From: Dillenia suffruticosa | Taxonomy: Eukaryota; Streptophyta; Magnoliopsida; Dilleniales; Dilleniaceae | NCBI GenBank assembly: GCA_033439265.1 | Contig: JAVTVX010000031.1 | Location: 5,937,501 to 6,001,500, forward strand | DNA length: 64,000 nt | Direction: 5' to 3' | Shown here: one piece after another, positions 13,011 to 25,499 of the stretch | How the letters are laid out: each line of letters begins with the position of its first letter | Position numbering within the stretch: position 1 is the stretch's first letter | The notes under the pieces: model-generated | Databases searched by the model: none | What the model saw: only the letters and a program-made list of their open reading frames with translations | What the model was told of the DNA's origin: nothing | Program-made: the position numbers and the translations under genes

Positions 13011-15520
13011 TTATTTTTTATGGCTTTTGATCCATAAAAAACCAAACACTTTCCTCTTCATTAGAAAAAGTCCTAAGGTTAGCAAAGGAAAGGTAGAAAT
13101 TGTGTTTCTCTTTGCCTTCTTCATTTTAATTAAGGTATTTACAGCTTCATACAATTCAACATCTTCATTTTTATCTAATCTCCACTCATCTTCATCTAAT
13201 CTCTCATCCTGCCCTTTGTCTTCCAAAGCCTCCAGCCCTTTTTCCTTCTGCCCTTGGTCTTCCAAATCCCCCTCCAAACCCTTTTGCCATTTTTCATCCT
13301 ATCGGTCCAATACCTCCTGGTCATCAATAAAATCACTACCCTTCCGCTTCTTTCATTTCTTCTCTTTCTTCTCTTTCGCTTCTTCTCTTCTTCCTTCTCT
13401 TCTTTCTCTACATTAGAGTCCTTTACGTCTTTATAGTTGCATAGTCTGTATAACAAATAAAACTGCATTTACAACATATTGGACTAGATTCGAATTAACT
13501 CCTCTAAAAATATTTTAAGTTCCTATTTGATGCCAATTCACTACAAAACAGATGATAAGATTGAAATTGCAGTAAATGCTCCATAGCAAGTGTATTGAGA
13601 TGTGATAAGTGCTCCATATTTATCGTAAGATTGATACGTGGTAAGTACTTCATCTATAGTTAGTGTCTGTAAGTATACCTTAATTTCTTCTCCATTTGCT
13701 TTAATAGATTTTTTCACAATTTTATTTGACAACAAACTCTATAGATAATACAACATATTATTAATTATCAGTAAATAACTCATTATGTAGAGTTTTGATT
13801 CTACACAATGCAGTATAAAATTAACTTAACTTATGTTTACACGCTCGAATCCAAGTCTCTGATTTATCTGGTCAGTAGTCCAATACGGAATGGGTAGTTT
13901 CTTTATCTGGCCATCAAAATCATCAACTCTCAAATTTCCAAAGTAAAAGATCTATATACAGGGACCAACATTATTAATGGTTAAAATGGAAATGAATATA
14001 TTTATAAATAGTGAATTGTAATATTTATAAATATTGAATTGTATTGAAAACTTATTATGTGTAAAAATAGATAACCACTAATTCCTGTCTTCTTCCTCCC
14101 GTCCTCCTCTCTTCCTTTCTTTGTAAGACCTTTAAATTGACACACCTCATCAGCTAACTATTGTAACACAAAATTGGCTAGTATTCTTGACATCAATGGT
14201 AGCAGTGAGGTGTCTCGAAGCAAGGAAGACATTGGTGGTCAGACATAGAAAGTATCCAAAGAGAAAAATAGGAAGCATCGTTTAAAATTGAGAGACGAGG
14301 CATTTTCGGTGTGCATTTGCATCTATTCTTTTAACTAGTTATGCTTTAATCTCGAGAACTACTTTTTCATTTCTGAGAATTCAACCAAATATGAACAACC
14401 GAAAACATTATGTTCGGTGTAGGGGATTCCTAAGATTCGCCCTACATCTTTTACTGTTGGCTTAAAATTCTAATTTGGACCGATGCAAATATATTTTTTC
14501 ATCGGTTCAAATCTCATTATCAGTTCTTCACACAATTTTTAGCTCTGTGTGTCACAGGTAAGATTCAAAAGTTTGCTGAATCCCATATGTTTTACTACAC
14601 ATTTCATATCATGAGTGGGAGTAGAAATTAGTTCCTTCACTTGGTTAGGAGAGCACTTGATTTGAATTGGTGTCATTGCCCTCCTTATCCTAACCAATTC
14701 TTTCTTTCTTTGGTTGCTTTTTTGTACTTCTCCTTTTTATATTCATTTATTTCCCTCCATTTTTGAACACGTTTTTGGTCTATTCAAAAAATCAAAATTT
14801 GCATAATGAATAATGGGTAATGATACATGTTATTAATAATTAATGATACATAACATAAAAACAAACTAATCGTTGTTGCATGCAAGCCACTCAAACTAAG
14901 ATAAAATTTGACTTTGTTCTTGAAAAGAAATTCTTTTACGTGAGAACGAGAATGCCCAATTTGTTTATATTAAAAATTTATTTAAATTAAAAATTTTTTT
15001 ATACTAAAAATCAGAACACTAAGATAAAATAAAGCATTAAAAATTAAAAAAAAAAATTGTTTATATTAAAAAATCAATAAACTAAATTTAATTTTTAATT
15101 TGTAACCAAACACAAAACTAATAATAAAACACTACACCCTTCGAATTCATCACAAAACTAATCAATAAAACTAAAACACTAATGTTCGTTCATTCTAGAT
15201 ATAGAAATTTACCTAAAAAATTTGTACCTTGTAATACCTTTCTCCCACACTGCCTCATTGTTGGAAGACCAACTGGTACTAGTTTGATCTATGTTTTTCA
15301 TTTTTGGTTTTGATTTTCTTTGATCTATGTTTTGTCTTTGAAATCTTCATAATCTTTACAAAAATAGTCACCGTCGAAAGCTAAGTTTCTCCTCACAAAA
15401 GGCTATTCATCATCTAAAACTTTAGAAATTTTCTTTGCTGTGCTCTTTTGACCTTCAATTCCCTTATACTCAAATCCACCATCTCTACATAATTCCAACA
15501 CGAGTCTTTGGATGGATGCA
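13011..15520 (-). pseudogene. Minus-strand transposon ORF remnants (Ulp1-associated type)
   Basis: Several minus-strand segments read as protein with occasional stops. About 14740-14560 gives a segment with 'CSPNQVKELI' and 'VVKHMGFSKLLNL'. About 14560-14350 gives 'FEPMKKYICIG' and 'VKDVGRILGIPYTE'. The pattern '...MGFG.LL.., then L.I.G....L...DV..VLGIP' is what I know from the region upstream of Ulp1/C48-like protease domains in plant CACTA and MULE elements. Further along are 'DDFDGQIKKLPIPYW' (13960-13840), an open 64-codon frame (13735-13541) and a Glu/Lys/Asp-rich segment (13470-13011). A segment with 'GFEYKGIEGQK' lies at about 15480-15290. I see no catalytic His-Asp-Cys triad. Exon limits are uncertain, and the family link is by pattern only. 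Confidence 0.4.
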
Positions 15521-15760
15521 ATGATAAAATGTTGAAAGGACAACGTCATTGGATCAAAATATAATTCATGGATCAAATGGTAACCTCCTAGCCATTAGAT
15601 GATGTTTACATTATTCGTGATAATTCCAATCATCGGATCAAATGTTGAAAATTGAATTGGAGAAAATGTTAAGCATCGAATTAGAGTGTGATATGTCCCT
15701 TGAAAAGACATTAACCTGCAAAGATATAGCTCTCAAGTTGAAAGGACACCAATCAACTCC

Positions 15761-15935
15761 AGCCATTGGATGAATTGCGTACCAGCCATCAATTACCCAC
15801 CCTAGCCATTGGATGAATTGCATACCCAGCCATCAATTAACCACTTGCATATGTACCCACCCCAGCCATTGGATCAATTGCATACCCACCCATCAATTAC
15901 CCATCCGCATATGTACCAGCCATTCGATTAATTAC
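15761..15935. repeat. Decayed minisatellite, 43-60 bp units
   Basis: 'agccattggatgaattgc' recurs at 15761 and 15804, and with changes at 15864 and 15918. It alternates with 'cccagccatcaatta' and 'gcatatgtaccc'. Spacing is 43, 60 and 54 bp, indicating an eroded higher-order repeat. Confidence 0.7.
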
Positions 15936-16856
15936 ACCAATCTTGGATTGTTTTGGGATTTATAATATAACAATATATCAACTACTATATTTCATTACTA
16001 CCATATTATTGCTATATTACTATACATTACTACCATATGTAATGTCAAATTATTTAGGATAAATATTACTACTATATTTAATCTCTATATATAATCTAAA
16101 TATAATGCCTAATTACGTATATATAACAATTTACATATATATGACATTATATGACATTATAAATTAATTAATTATAAATATTAGTAATTTAAATAATGTT
16201 AGGTGTACAATCTAATTACATAAAATTAATAACAATAATGTATAATATAATTATCAATATTACTTTAAATAATGTATTATTAGTATTTTAAATTGACAAA
16301 AGTGTTTGATTTTATATATGAAAAATATTAGTTGTGCAACATGTGAACATTATGTGCAGCATTTAACACATTTCATGCAAATTTGCATATATCCGACAAC
16401 AAATTTGCATTAATCCAGCAATAGAAGAGGAAAAAATTCCATATGTGGAAAAATGTATTGTCAAGTTTGTTAATTTTGTTAACTTTGTTGGCGGGAAATG
16501 TGGATCAGATATGAGTTTTTCTAATGCTATTGGTGCCAAATCACTAGAACTCATTTTTACTTTACTTTTTTTTTTGGCTTGGCAATGGAAGGAGGACAAG
16601 ACTCGAAACCTATGTCCTTTAACATTGTCTAGGATTTAGGGTTATTCAGATGAGCTTGGTCAGGATTTTGACTTACTTGGATGAGCTTGGTCGGCACATA
16701 CACACACCAACAACTAGATAGAAAGAAAGATAGATAAATTGAAAGTGAGACCAAACTCTATAAAACAATAAAATAATGAAATAATGAAAATTAATAATTA
16801 TAATACAAAAAATTAATAATAATAATATTTTTTTCTCACATTCACAATCCACACAT

Positions 16857-17110
16857 GTTCACAAGCCTTAGACAAGTTCAAGCCGTATACAACAAAACAA
16901 AAGAAAACAAAAGAGTTCACAAGTGTGCTAGCACATGTGTTATCTTGACAAGCCAACTTGTATACAAGAAAATGTTCACATGCAAATCTCTTGGATCCAT
17001 ATACAACAAAATAAAAGAAAGCAAAAGAGTTTACAAGTGTGTATCTCATGTGTAGTGTTATTTTGACAAGCCATGGCAAGCCATATACAACAAAAAGTTC
17101 ACAAGCAAAG
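16857..17110. repeat. Two-unit tandem repeat of about 120 bp
   Basis: Units starting with 'gttcac' at 16857, 16974 and 17097 (the last partial) share 'atacaacaaaa', 'aaaagag', 'acaagtgtg' and 'ttgacaagcca' in order. The period is 117-123 bp. The sequence is diverged, so this is an old duplication. Confidence 0.7.
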
Positions 17111-17647
17111 TTTATAACAATACACACAACAAAACACACAACAAAGAGCATTAAATCCAATTCATGATTCATGATATGTTTGAAACTCCATGCCATGCAA
17201 AATTATCTATATCTAATAAATACAAACCCAACATTACATCAACTTCTATCCACACACTCAAATGGGTTCAGAAAATATTCTTAAAATCTAAACAAATCCT
17301 ACACAAAATTCTCACTCTCTCACTCTCTTACTCTTGTTCTTATTCTCATGCAAATCTTACACTCGCTTCAGAAAATATTCTCAAAATCTTACCAGCAAAT
17401 CTTACAACTCTTACACTCTCACACACATGTTTATAAAATTTTACAAACAAATCTTAAATCTATACAAACTCTTTCTCACTCTTCACTACTCTCACTTAAA
17501 TCTTCTTTCTCTCACAAACTCTCTCCTCGGAAACAAACTTCTTTCTCTCCCTAATCTAAACCTCCTCATTCTTCTTATTGGCAACCTGCTCCAAATCAAA
17601 CCTTCTTTTCACTCACAAATTGCCCACTCTCGAAAAGACAAAGAAAT

Positions 17648-18780
17648 TATGATGGAATCAGAAAAACACAATAGCAAGGAATTTCTTTCTCTCAAAAAAG
17701 CAATCTATTTTATAAAATATTTTCTCATTGAAACATTACTAATGGTCACTTAATAGATTGGGATTTTCTAGAGAGTAAAGGTTTTAAGCATGCATGTTAT
17801 TTACAACAAATCTGTCCTTTTTGGATTCTCAATTCAAACAAAAAAATTTATGAGAATGTAGTGAGAATTTTTCACAATAATATGGAAGAAATTGATAGTC
17901 AGGATTGTATAGTTATTGATAATAAAATTACGTATATGCTTTTCAAACTTATTTTGATGGTAAAAAAATTGAAATGAATTCGAGAATTATATGTAGAGAG
18001 GTTGGCATTTACTAAGTCGACTACAAAAAATGTATCCCATATTTGTAAAGTGCGATACTAAATGATACTCAGATATTACTTGATGATAATAGTTCAGAGA
18101 AATTTAGCACACATGTGACAGATTTAAATTTGCTTGAAAGAATTCTTCACTTTCTAATCATGCACCTTGAGAAGATAATTATACATCGATTAGTAGAGAT
18201 GATTTTTGGATAGTGGCATATATTATTGAAACAAAAAATCCAAATTTGCATTTTTTGCTTCCTTACTTTATGATAATCACAAGAGTTTTTTTGAATTCAA
18301 TTCATATTGTATTGTGGTTATCGGTACTTTAAAAAATCAAGCAATAGGTCTGCGAAAGAAAAACAATGTGCAATTAAATACTCAAATTGTATAAATGACA
18401 AAACCTTACATAGAGCTTATTGGATTTGAGAAGATGGTGTTTGGATTAATGTAAAGACAAGAGTTGTAGAATATAGGTCAGAGTCAGGGCATAGACCAGA
18501 GCTAGAGCCAGAGCAAGAGTCAGAAGGGAATAAGGATACTAGGAATGAGAATGAGAATGTTAAGTGAAATGAACTCTTTGAATATATCCATTGTATGAAA
18601 ACACAGTTCATGAAGAGCATTGATGAGAAATTTGGCAAAGTTCGGAGGGAAGTAGAAGAAGTTCAGAGGGAAGTAGGTGAAGTCAGACATAGCTTTGGTG
18701 AATTCAAGCAACACAATGAGGAATAACATAGAAAGATATTATTTGACTTAATGAATATGTATGCTGATGTATAGGTGAAC
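17648..18780 (+). pseudogene. Plant transposon protein remnant (PF20167-like pattern)
   Basis: From the ATG at 17650 a frame opens ('MMESEKHNSKEFLSLKKA') and, after one change of frame near 17745, continues as 'DWDFLESKGFKHACY' ... 'ENVVRIFHNNMEEID' ... 'VIDNKITYMLF'. Further pieces include 'LNLLERILHFLIMH' (18127-18168) and, at the end, a charged helical part with repeated 'KVRREVEEVQREVGEVRH'. A leader, then 'F...KGF', then '..VV..F..N......V....I', then a second conserved block with 'L..RILH', is the pattern I associate with the 'putative plant transposon protein' domain found in plant retroelements and transposons. Several stops interrupt it. The repeated Glu/Val/Arg tail is probably a coiled coil. 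The family call is by pattern and only moderately sure. Confidence 0.45.
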
Positions 18781-19627
18781 AACTATTTTATTTTGTGTAT
18801 AAGAGACCATTTATAGGTAACAAGACCGGCTGGACCTTCTTTATTTGCTGCAACTGCCATTGAAACTAGACCACCTTGTCCTTATCCGAGCTCCTTCTCT
18901 AAGAAAACATCATCTGCCTATCCATTTGCTATGTGTCTATTCGGTTTATTCAATTCTCCTTCCACGGGTTATACTAATCTACCTAGGGATAATAATCCTC
19001 TGGACATTCATGACATTATTAGGGGAAGTTCCTCTTCTGCTACATTCTCTCCTAGTGCAACCTCTTCTTCTCTTAGTGCATCCTCTTTTGTTGCGAATAA
19101 AGAAAAAGCAAACAAATTTAGATCTAAAATTCGATTTCCTTGATTCTAATTTCACTTCCACTTGTATTTTTAATTCGTTTAGCTTCTGTACCAATTTCAC
19201 TTTTCTGTTTTTTTTTTCCATTAGTCTATTGTATTGTACTTTACTTAATTCTCTCTTCTCTCTTTGCGTATGATGTAGTATATATATGTGGAATTTATTT
19301 TTTTCCAAAACTCAATTCTCTATTCTTTGTTCTTCAATTTGTATGAATTTGCACAATGTACTATATTGGAATATTTATCTATAATTTATTTGTACAAAAT
19401 ACAAGCGAGAGAATTCAAGCAATGCAAATAGGCAAGCAGCATGGGCAGGCATGCGTGGTCCCCTATGATACTCTACCACACATACCCATGTGGGGCGACC
19501 ATGCATGCCTGTAATGCTCTATTATGCGAGCCCTTGCATATCCCGTGCAGCTCTACCGCGCATGCGCACACGGCTTTACTACACATGCCTGCATGGGTGT
19601 TACAACCTTCTATAGGTCCATGATAAT

Positions 19628-19713
19628 GCCAAAGGCCACACATGATGAAGGGCCACAAGGCAAGCACATTGCCAAAGGCCACATACAATGAAGGGCCACA
19701 AGGCAAGCACATG
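19628..19713. repeat. 43-bp tandem duplication
   Basis: 'gccaaaggccacacatgatg' plus 'aagggccacaaggcaagcacatt' at 19628-19670 is repeated at 19671-19713 with four differences. Confidence 0.9.
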
Positions 19714-20628
19714 AGGAAATCCTGGAGGCTCATACAGACACAATTCCTCATGGTGCACCAAAGGTCACCATTGAAGAGGCACCATCCATGCACATGAAGG
19801 AGCAATTGCCTAAGGCATTTCACGAGACTGTATTAGTGTACACAAGCAAAAGCAAGTAGAGCACGAGCACTAGCATGCACCGCCCAAGCACTCGCGCACC
19901 AAAGGATGCAACCTTTCTAGTGAAAGTCACAACCTTTCATGCAACTTTGAGCAATAATCAAACCATTCACTCAAGGAATTTGAGGAGGCTACTACAAATG
20001 AAAAGGAGAGAGCAAGAAGGCCACAACTCGAAAGGACACCATGTGAGGAGGCAACATTGCATGAGCGGCCTGCATATGCCCATGAGCCATGCTATGAGCA
20101 ACGTTTACGTGCACATGAGCAATTGACTTGCAAAGCAATGCCAATGCACAAAGAAACACCATGCAGCCCATGCCAAGAGACACCTATTAATGAAGAGGTG
20201 CAATCCATAATCTAACTGCAGGAGCCAAGGCTCGATGAGGATGATCCAATGCACTACCTTGCCTTAGTACACCACGAGCATGAGTAAGAAACCAAGGAAA
20301 TTTGTGAAATTAAGAAAGTAGACAAAGAGACTCAAGTAGGAGTCCTAATGCTTGAAGAAATAAGGTTATTGCTTAAGGAAATAAAGCCATGGCCTGATGG
20401 GTGCGTACCAATGCACGGGCCAGCGTGCCCTATATATGAGCAGCATGCACATGCAATGCAATGTGATGCTTAAAGGTCACAAGCCCTCCAAGGCAATAAC
20501 TATCCCTAATGAATAAATTCTTTGTATTTTCTAATAGTAGTAACAAGGGCATTAATTGCCTCATAGTTATTAGGTTAGTTAATGGATTAAGGAGTCATTT
20601 AGCATGAAAGGACATATGTAATAAGGCC

Positions 20629-20666
20629 CTTTGCCTCCCTTTGCCTCCCTTTGCCTCCTTTTGCCT
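20629..20666. repeat. 10-bp direct repeat, four units
   Basis: 'ccctttgcct' is repeated almost perfectly ('ggccctttgcctccctttgc' and onward) just upstream of 'ggaccctctctcgatttg'. Confidence 0.85.
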
Positions 20667-21972
20667 GGACCCTCTCTCGATTTGTAAATAAGTAATTTTT
20701 ATCTATGAAAACACAGAAATTCTGTCTCTCCTTCGCAAGTGATTAGATATAGGGTTTTAGGGTGCCAATGGCCCCTTAGGTTACATCACGACACCATTGC
20801 ATGATAAAGGCCTTTGCAATTGAGAACACCCATCAAAGGCAAGATCTATTCCTTCTCCATTTCTTTTCATTTCAACCCTTTTCTCTTGTGAGCCAACCCT
20901 TGTATATTGGGTATCTTGGTACCGTACATAAGGAAGAACTCCAACCCTTTTACTCAACCTCCCCCAAAATCCCATAACCACACAAGATTTAAGCCAATTC
21001 AGCCATCATAGTGCCAAGGTCAAAGATCACAGCCCCCTCTCATTCCATATCCTTGAGAGAACATCACGTGTTGCGTGTATAGCACCAAGGGAACATAACA
21101 GTGAGCCCTGCGCATACTAGCGCGGCTCTACCATGCATGCAAGCGCAAGGCATAGGCATGCATGGTACCCTACGATGCTCGTACTGTTCTACCATGCAAG
21201 CAAGTGCAGTCCTACACCACGTGGCCTATCTTGAGTGCCATTTTATTAATTTAAATCATGTAAAGATATTAAATTAGTACTTTATATAAATAGTGTTATG
21301 ATATATTTTTGATTATTAGATGATATAATGTTATAATATGAAATTATGACAATAATACATTAATTATCAATATTGTATAATTTTATATGGAATCAAAAAT
21401 ATTAATTATAAATATTATATAATTTTATGTAAATTAAAAAAAATAACTAACAACATTAATATTAACTTATTTTAATTCACGTTTAATTTACAAGCCACAA
21501 CAAAACCTCTCTTCTTTGGCACAAAAAACATTTAATTTCTTTATTTACTTATTTAGCATCAGTTTAATCATCTTATTTTGGTGCAAAAAACATTTTCGTA
21601 TTTATTTCATTTGTTTCTCTTTTTTTCTATTCTGTTTGCTTTGCTCCGTTCATTTCATTTATATCTCTATTGGTTTGTGCAAAATATTTGCATTTATATT
21701 TAATATGATGACAAGTCATGAATGTATTCTAAATCAAGAGGAAGTGATGAATATATTGGTAAGGTTAATGCATTTTTTGAATTTGTATCTTCAAATTCAA
21801 TCCATCGATGTCAATCTATCATGTCATAAGGCAAATGCTTCAATACATTGAGATTTCCTATACACATGGCCTTCAATCACTTGTTGCATCATGGATTTCA
21901 ACGTGACTATGATAAGTAGATATATTATGGAGAGACTAATGGAAAATCTACATCTCATGGATCCAACATATC

Positions 21973-24900
21973 CAACCTACATGATAATTTTTTGACCACG
22001 ATATGTTTGGCAGGTTACAAGATGTATTCACACATTTACATGATCCATCTAACGTACATGAACCAACTTCTCATACATCTAACATACATGAATCAACTTT
22101 AGATAGTGCCATAAATTATTTTAGAATGCCAAAAAACCAGTATATCCAAAATCGAAATATATTATGCTTAAAATTATTATGCATTTATATCATTTAAAGT
22201 GTTTGTATGGGTGGACCAACAAATCTTTTTCATTACTATTAATGTTTGTAACAGAATTGTTGCCTAATGAAAACATATTGCCAAATAGTTGTTATGAAAT
22301 GAAGAAAACTATTTTAGTTTTAGGGTCAGGATATGAGAAAATACATGCTTGTTCTAATGATTGTATGTTATACTAGAAACACAGAGCTAAAGACAATTCA
22401 TGTTATGTGTGTGGTACTTCTAGGCAGAAACCAAATGCAGATGGAGATCAAGGAGAACAAAACTTTAATAATAATAAAAAAAATTACCAAAATATTGAGA
22501 TGGCTTCCTTTGATTTCAAGATTGCGAAGACTATTTACATGTGGCCAAATTGTTTTTTTGATGAGATGGCATCATGATAAGAGAATAAAGGATAGGCTCC
22601 TAAGATACCCAATAGATTCTCTTGCATGGAAGGAGTTTGATTCCCTATACCCTAACTTCTCTTCTAGCCTAAGAAATATTCAATTAGGGATTGTAGTAGA
22701 TGGTTTCAATCGATTTAAAACAATGAACGTTATGCACAACACTTAGTTAGTACTCATGATACCATATAACCTGTCTCCTTGGTTGTACATGAAGTCTACA
22801 AACTTCAGACTGACGTTACTCATCCCTTGTCCTAGAAGTTTTGGCTACAAGATAGACGTATACATGCAACTATTAGTGGAAGAATAGAAAGAATTATGGA
22901 ATGAATGAGTAGATACTAATGATTCTTTAATTGATGAAAGATTTAAAATGCATGCAGCACTATTATGGACCATTAATTACTTCCCTAAGTATGTTAATAT
23001 ATGTAGATGTAATACTAAAAGTAGATTTGTATGTCTAGTATGTGGATAGGATACATGTTCACAATGGTTATGTCATGGCCAGAAGTATTGGTATATGAAA
23101 CAAAAAAATGGTTGGAGTCAGCTCATCCATTCAGGTATGACAAACATTATTTTGATGGGACATAGGAATTTAGAGTTGCTTCTAAACAATGACCTGGAAC
23201 CGATGTGTTGTGAGAATTAAATGGGTTTACTTAACAAGTCTTCCAATGACATGCAAGGATGGAAAAAAAGAGCGTATTGTTTAATTTGTCTTACTGGGAA
23301 ACAGTTTTGATTAGACATAAGATTGACATGATACACACTGAGAAAAATTATTTTGATGTAATTGTTGGTATAATTTTCAAGCAAGAATGAAAGTTTAAGG
23401 ATAATTATAGGGTTAAACTTGATCTTGATCAAATGGGAATAAGAAAGGATCTACATATACGTAGACCAAACTCTATGAACATATTTCTGCTTAAAATGTG
23501 TTACTAATTGACTTTGCAGGAGAAAGATGTATTTCTTAGAGCTTTGAAGCACTTAAAACTTCCTGACAAGTGCTTTACTAATATTTCCAAATATGTTCAA
23601 TTGAAGTAACGGAAGTTAACAGATTTAAAGAGTTATGACTGTCATATTTTAATACAAGAGTTTATTCCTATAGCAGGATCATTGCCTGATAATGTTACCT
23701 CGGTTATCATTAAAATTTGTAGCATTTTTAAATGTCTTTACTCTAGGATGCTTGACCCATGAGAACTTGAGCAATTGGAGATATCAGTTTCAAAAATTAT
23801 ATGTGAGCTTGAAAAGATTTTCCCTTCTTCATTTTTTATCAGCATGATACACTTGATCATATACTTGACAATTGAAACAAGGATTGTGGACCAGTGATAT
23901 ATTGGTGGATGTATCTAGTTGAAAGTTTTATTTTATTTTGATCACTTATTTAACACTGATGCTCATTTTATTTAACAATTATACACATGTAGTTCAATGT
24001 ATATATATGCAGATACTTGTTTCAACTCAAATCTTGTATACGTAATAAAGCACAACCTGAAAGCTCTGTCGTGGAAGGGTATATATCAAATGAGTGCTTG
24101 TTATTCTGTTCAAGATATTTAAATGGGGTTGAAACAAGGTTTAATCGTGTATTGCGTAATGATGACAACCATATTGTATTTGGAGAAGATGAATACACTT
24201 TAACAACTATAACTATAGGAAGAGCTTTGGGAATAAAGACACATAGATCTATTAGAAGACAAAAAAAAATATCTCAAATTCATCTTGATGAGAAATCATT
24301 ACAACAATGTTATAGATACATGCTATTTAATAGTCACTCAATTGCCTCCTTTAAACTGTAAGTATATATTATGATATATTTATAAATATTAAACTATAAT
24401 ATCATATAATATATATATACTGTTTCATATGAAGAGAACATATACAACATGTTTGAAAAACAAATCGCGGGAAGAAGTTAAATACTTTCCAAATTGACAA
24501 ACTTTATAGTAAAGAGTTCACCACTTTTTTTTTAACCAATTGACAGTTGGTTTAGTGGGATGTGACACTATGTCGCTTAACCAAATTTATGAGTTCGACT
24601 TGTGACTTGGGTATAGAAAAACTATGTTGGGAGAATAGCCCCTTAATAGGCCATTGTAAATCCCGAACCGGATTAGTTAGAGTATATTTCCGGATATCGA
24701 TTGGTATAGCACCAAAAAAGATAGTTAATCTTTTTAATATTATTAATTTCTTTAATTGACATAGCATGTATATCAATAGTTAATTTTCTTAATATTATTA
24801 ATGTCCTCTATTCATATTATTTCTTTTCCAAATTACGATTCCAAAAATACCCCGGAGAGATTATAGATGAAATTAAATGGATTGCTCGTTGTCCAGATCC

Positions 24901-25490
24901 ATTGATTAGAAATTACAATGAGTATGTAATAAATGGATATCGATTCTATGTAAAAGATTTTGAGAAATATCTTCAAACTCAGAATTCAGGAGTTGTGATA
25001 GTTGTGGATGATGTTTGTTATGCAAGTGTGAGAGATAAAAGGCCCATTCAAGTTAAAGTTAATTATTGTGGAATGTTATGACAAATCATTTAAGTAAACT
25101 ATAATGGAATATATAAGTTCGTGTTATTTTGGTGTGATTAGGTCGACTTACAATAAGGATATAAGAAGAACAGATTTTGTTCAACACTTGTGAATTTCTC
25201 CTATTTGAATCATTCAGCTGCCGATTTGCTTGATGATCCTTATGTGTTGGCATCCCAAGCAAAAAAGATATTTTATGTGGCTAATGAAAGAAATGAAAGA
25301 TGGCTTGTTGTGAAGCATGTCAAAATTAGAGATCAATTTAACATGGGTGATGAAGTAATGAATCAACATCTGAATTCAGAAAGTAACCTCTCAAACAATT
25401 AGGTGTGGATTCGAACTAATGTTGATGAAGATAAAGCAAATGTATCAACACAGATGAATGATGATGATGATGTTGATAGGGTAGGATAGT
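21973..25490 (+). pseudogene. CACTA (En/Spm) TNP2-type transposase pseudogene
   Basis: The domain order of plant TNP2-like transposases is visible through many stops and shifts. 22140-22480 gives 'LKIIMHLYHLKCLYGW', 'LLPNENILPNSCYEMKK', 'IHACSNDCMLY' and 'CYVCGTSRQKP', the zinc-like Cys cluster preceding the catalytic part. 22560-22740 gives 'MRWHHDKR' and 'RNIQLGIVVDGFN'. 23280-23420 gives 'DMIHTEKNYFD'. 23530-23850 gives 'ALKHLKLPDK' and 'LKSYDCHILIQEFIPIAGSLP'. 24017-24360 carries the DUF4218 end ('AQPESSVVEGYISNECLLFCSRYL'), and 24870-25480 carries DUF4216 ('GYRFYVKDFEKYLQTQNSG', 'YVANERNERWLVVKHV'). Within those last two parts the frame is largely open. A SINE interrupts the intron between them. 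This would be the catalytic transposase of the element ending at 31676. It cannot be functional. Confidence 0.85.
24535..24720 (+). mobile_element. tRNA-derived SINE inside the transposase pseudogene
   Basis: An A-box-like 'tggtttagtgg' (24548-24558) and a B-box-like 'gagttcgact' (24591-24600) are spaced as in a tRNA promoter. They are followed by 'cccgaaccggattagttaga' and 'ttccggatatcg', and a short A-run at 24713-24719. A tRNA-like head and a tail containing 'ggattagt...g.g......ccgga.a' match the Au-type plant SINE layout as I know it. The start and target duplication are not certain. Confidence 0.55.
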
Positions 25491-25499
25491 ATGCATATA

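Larger units (their letters stand above)
15521..17640. other. AT-rich stretch with decayed minisatellites and a CT-rich leader
   Basis: No gene was recognised. 15940-16330 is very AT-rich. Two small tandem arrays are listed separately. From 17270 to 17620 the plus strand becomes a pyrimidine/A-rich tract ('ctcactctctcactctctta') of the kind seen in plant 5' untranslated leaders, just before the ATG at 17650. It plausibly belongs to the transposon ORF remnant that follows. Confidence 0.45.
18781..21240. other. Mixed repeat region with possible retroelement LTR fragment
   Basis: 19430-19600 and 21090-21230 are GC-richer and resemble one another ('gcatgc.tggt.cccta', 'gctctaccacgcat'), as though one unit had been split by the sequence between them. 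20450-21080 has LTR-like composition: 'tttgtaaataagtaattttt', a pyrimidine-rich part and 'ttccttctccatttcttttc'. A primer site and convincing LTR ends are missing, so I do not call an element. A 43-bp tandem duplication and a 10-bp repeat are listed separately. The ORFs in 19.4-20.2 kb have no recognisable domain. Confidence 0.4.

Noticed and set aside
13539..13549. CACTACAAAAC, identical to the first 11 bases of the terminus at 31676
   Set aside because: No subterminal repeats follow, there is no matching end or 3-bp duplication, and it falls at the stop of a minus-strand coding-like frame. Treated as chance.
24548..24600. Possible tRNA gene
   Set aside because: Only the internal promoter boxes are tRNA-like. 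No acceptor stem or full cloverleaf can be drawn, and the 3' part fits a SINE.
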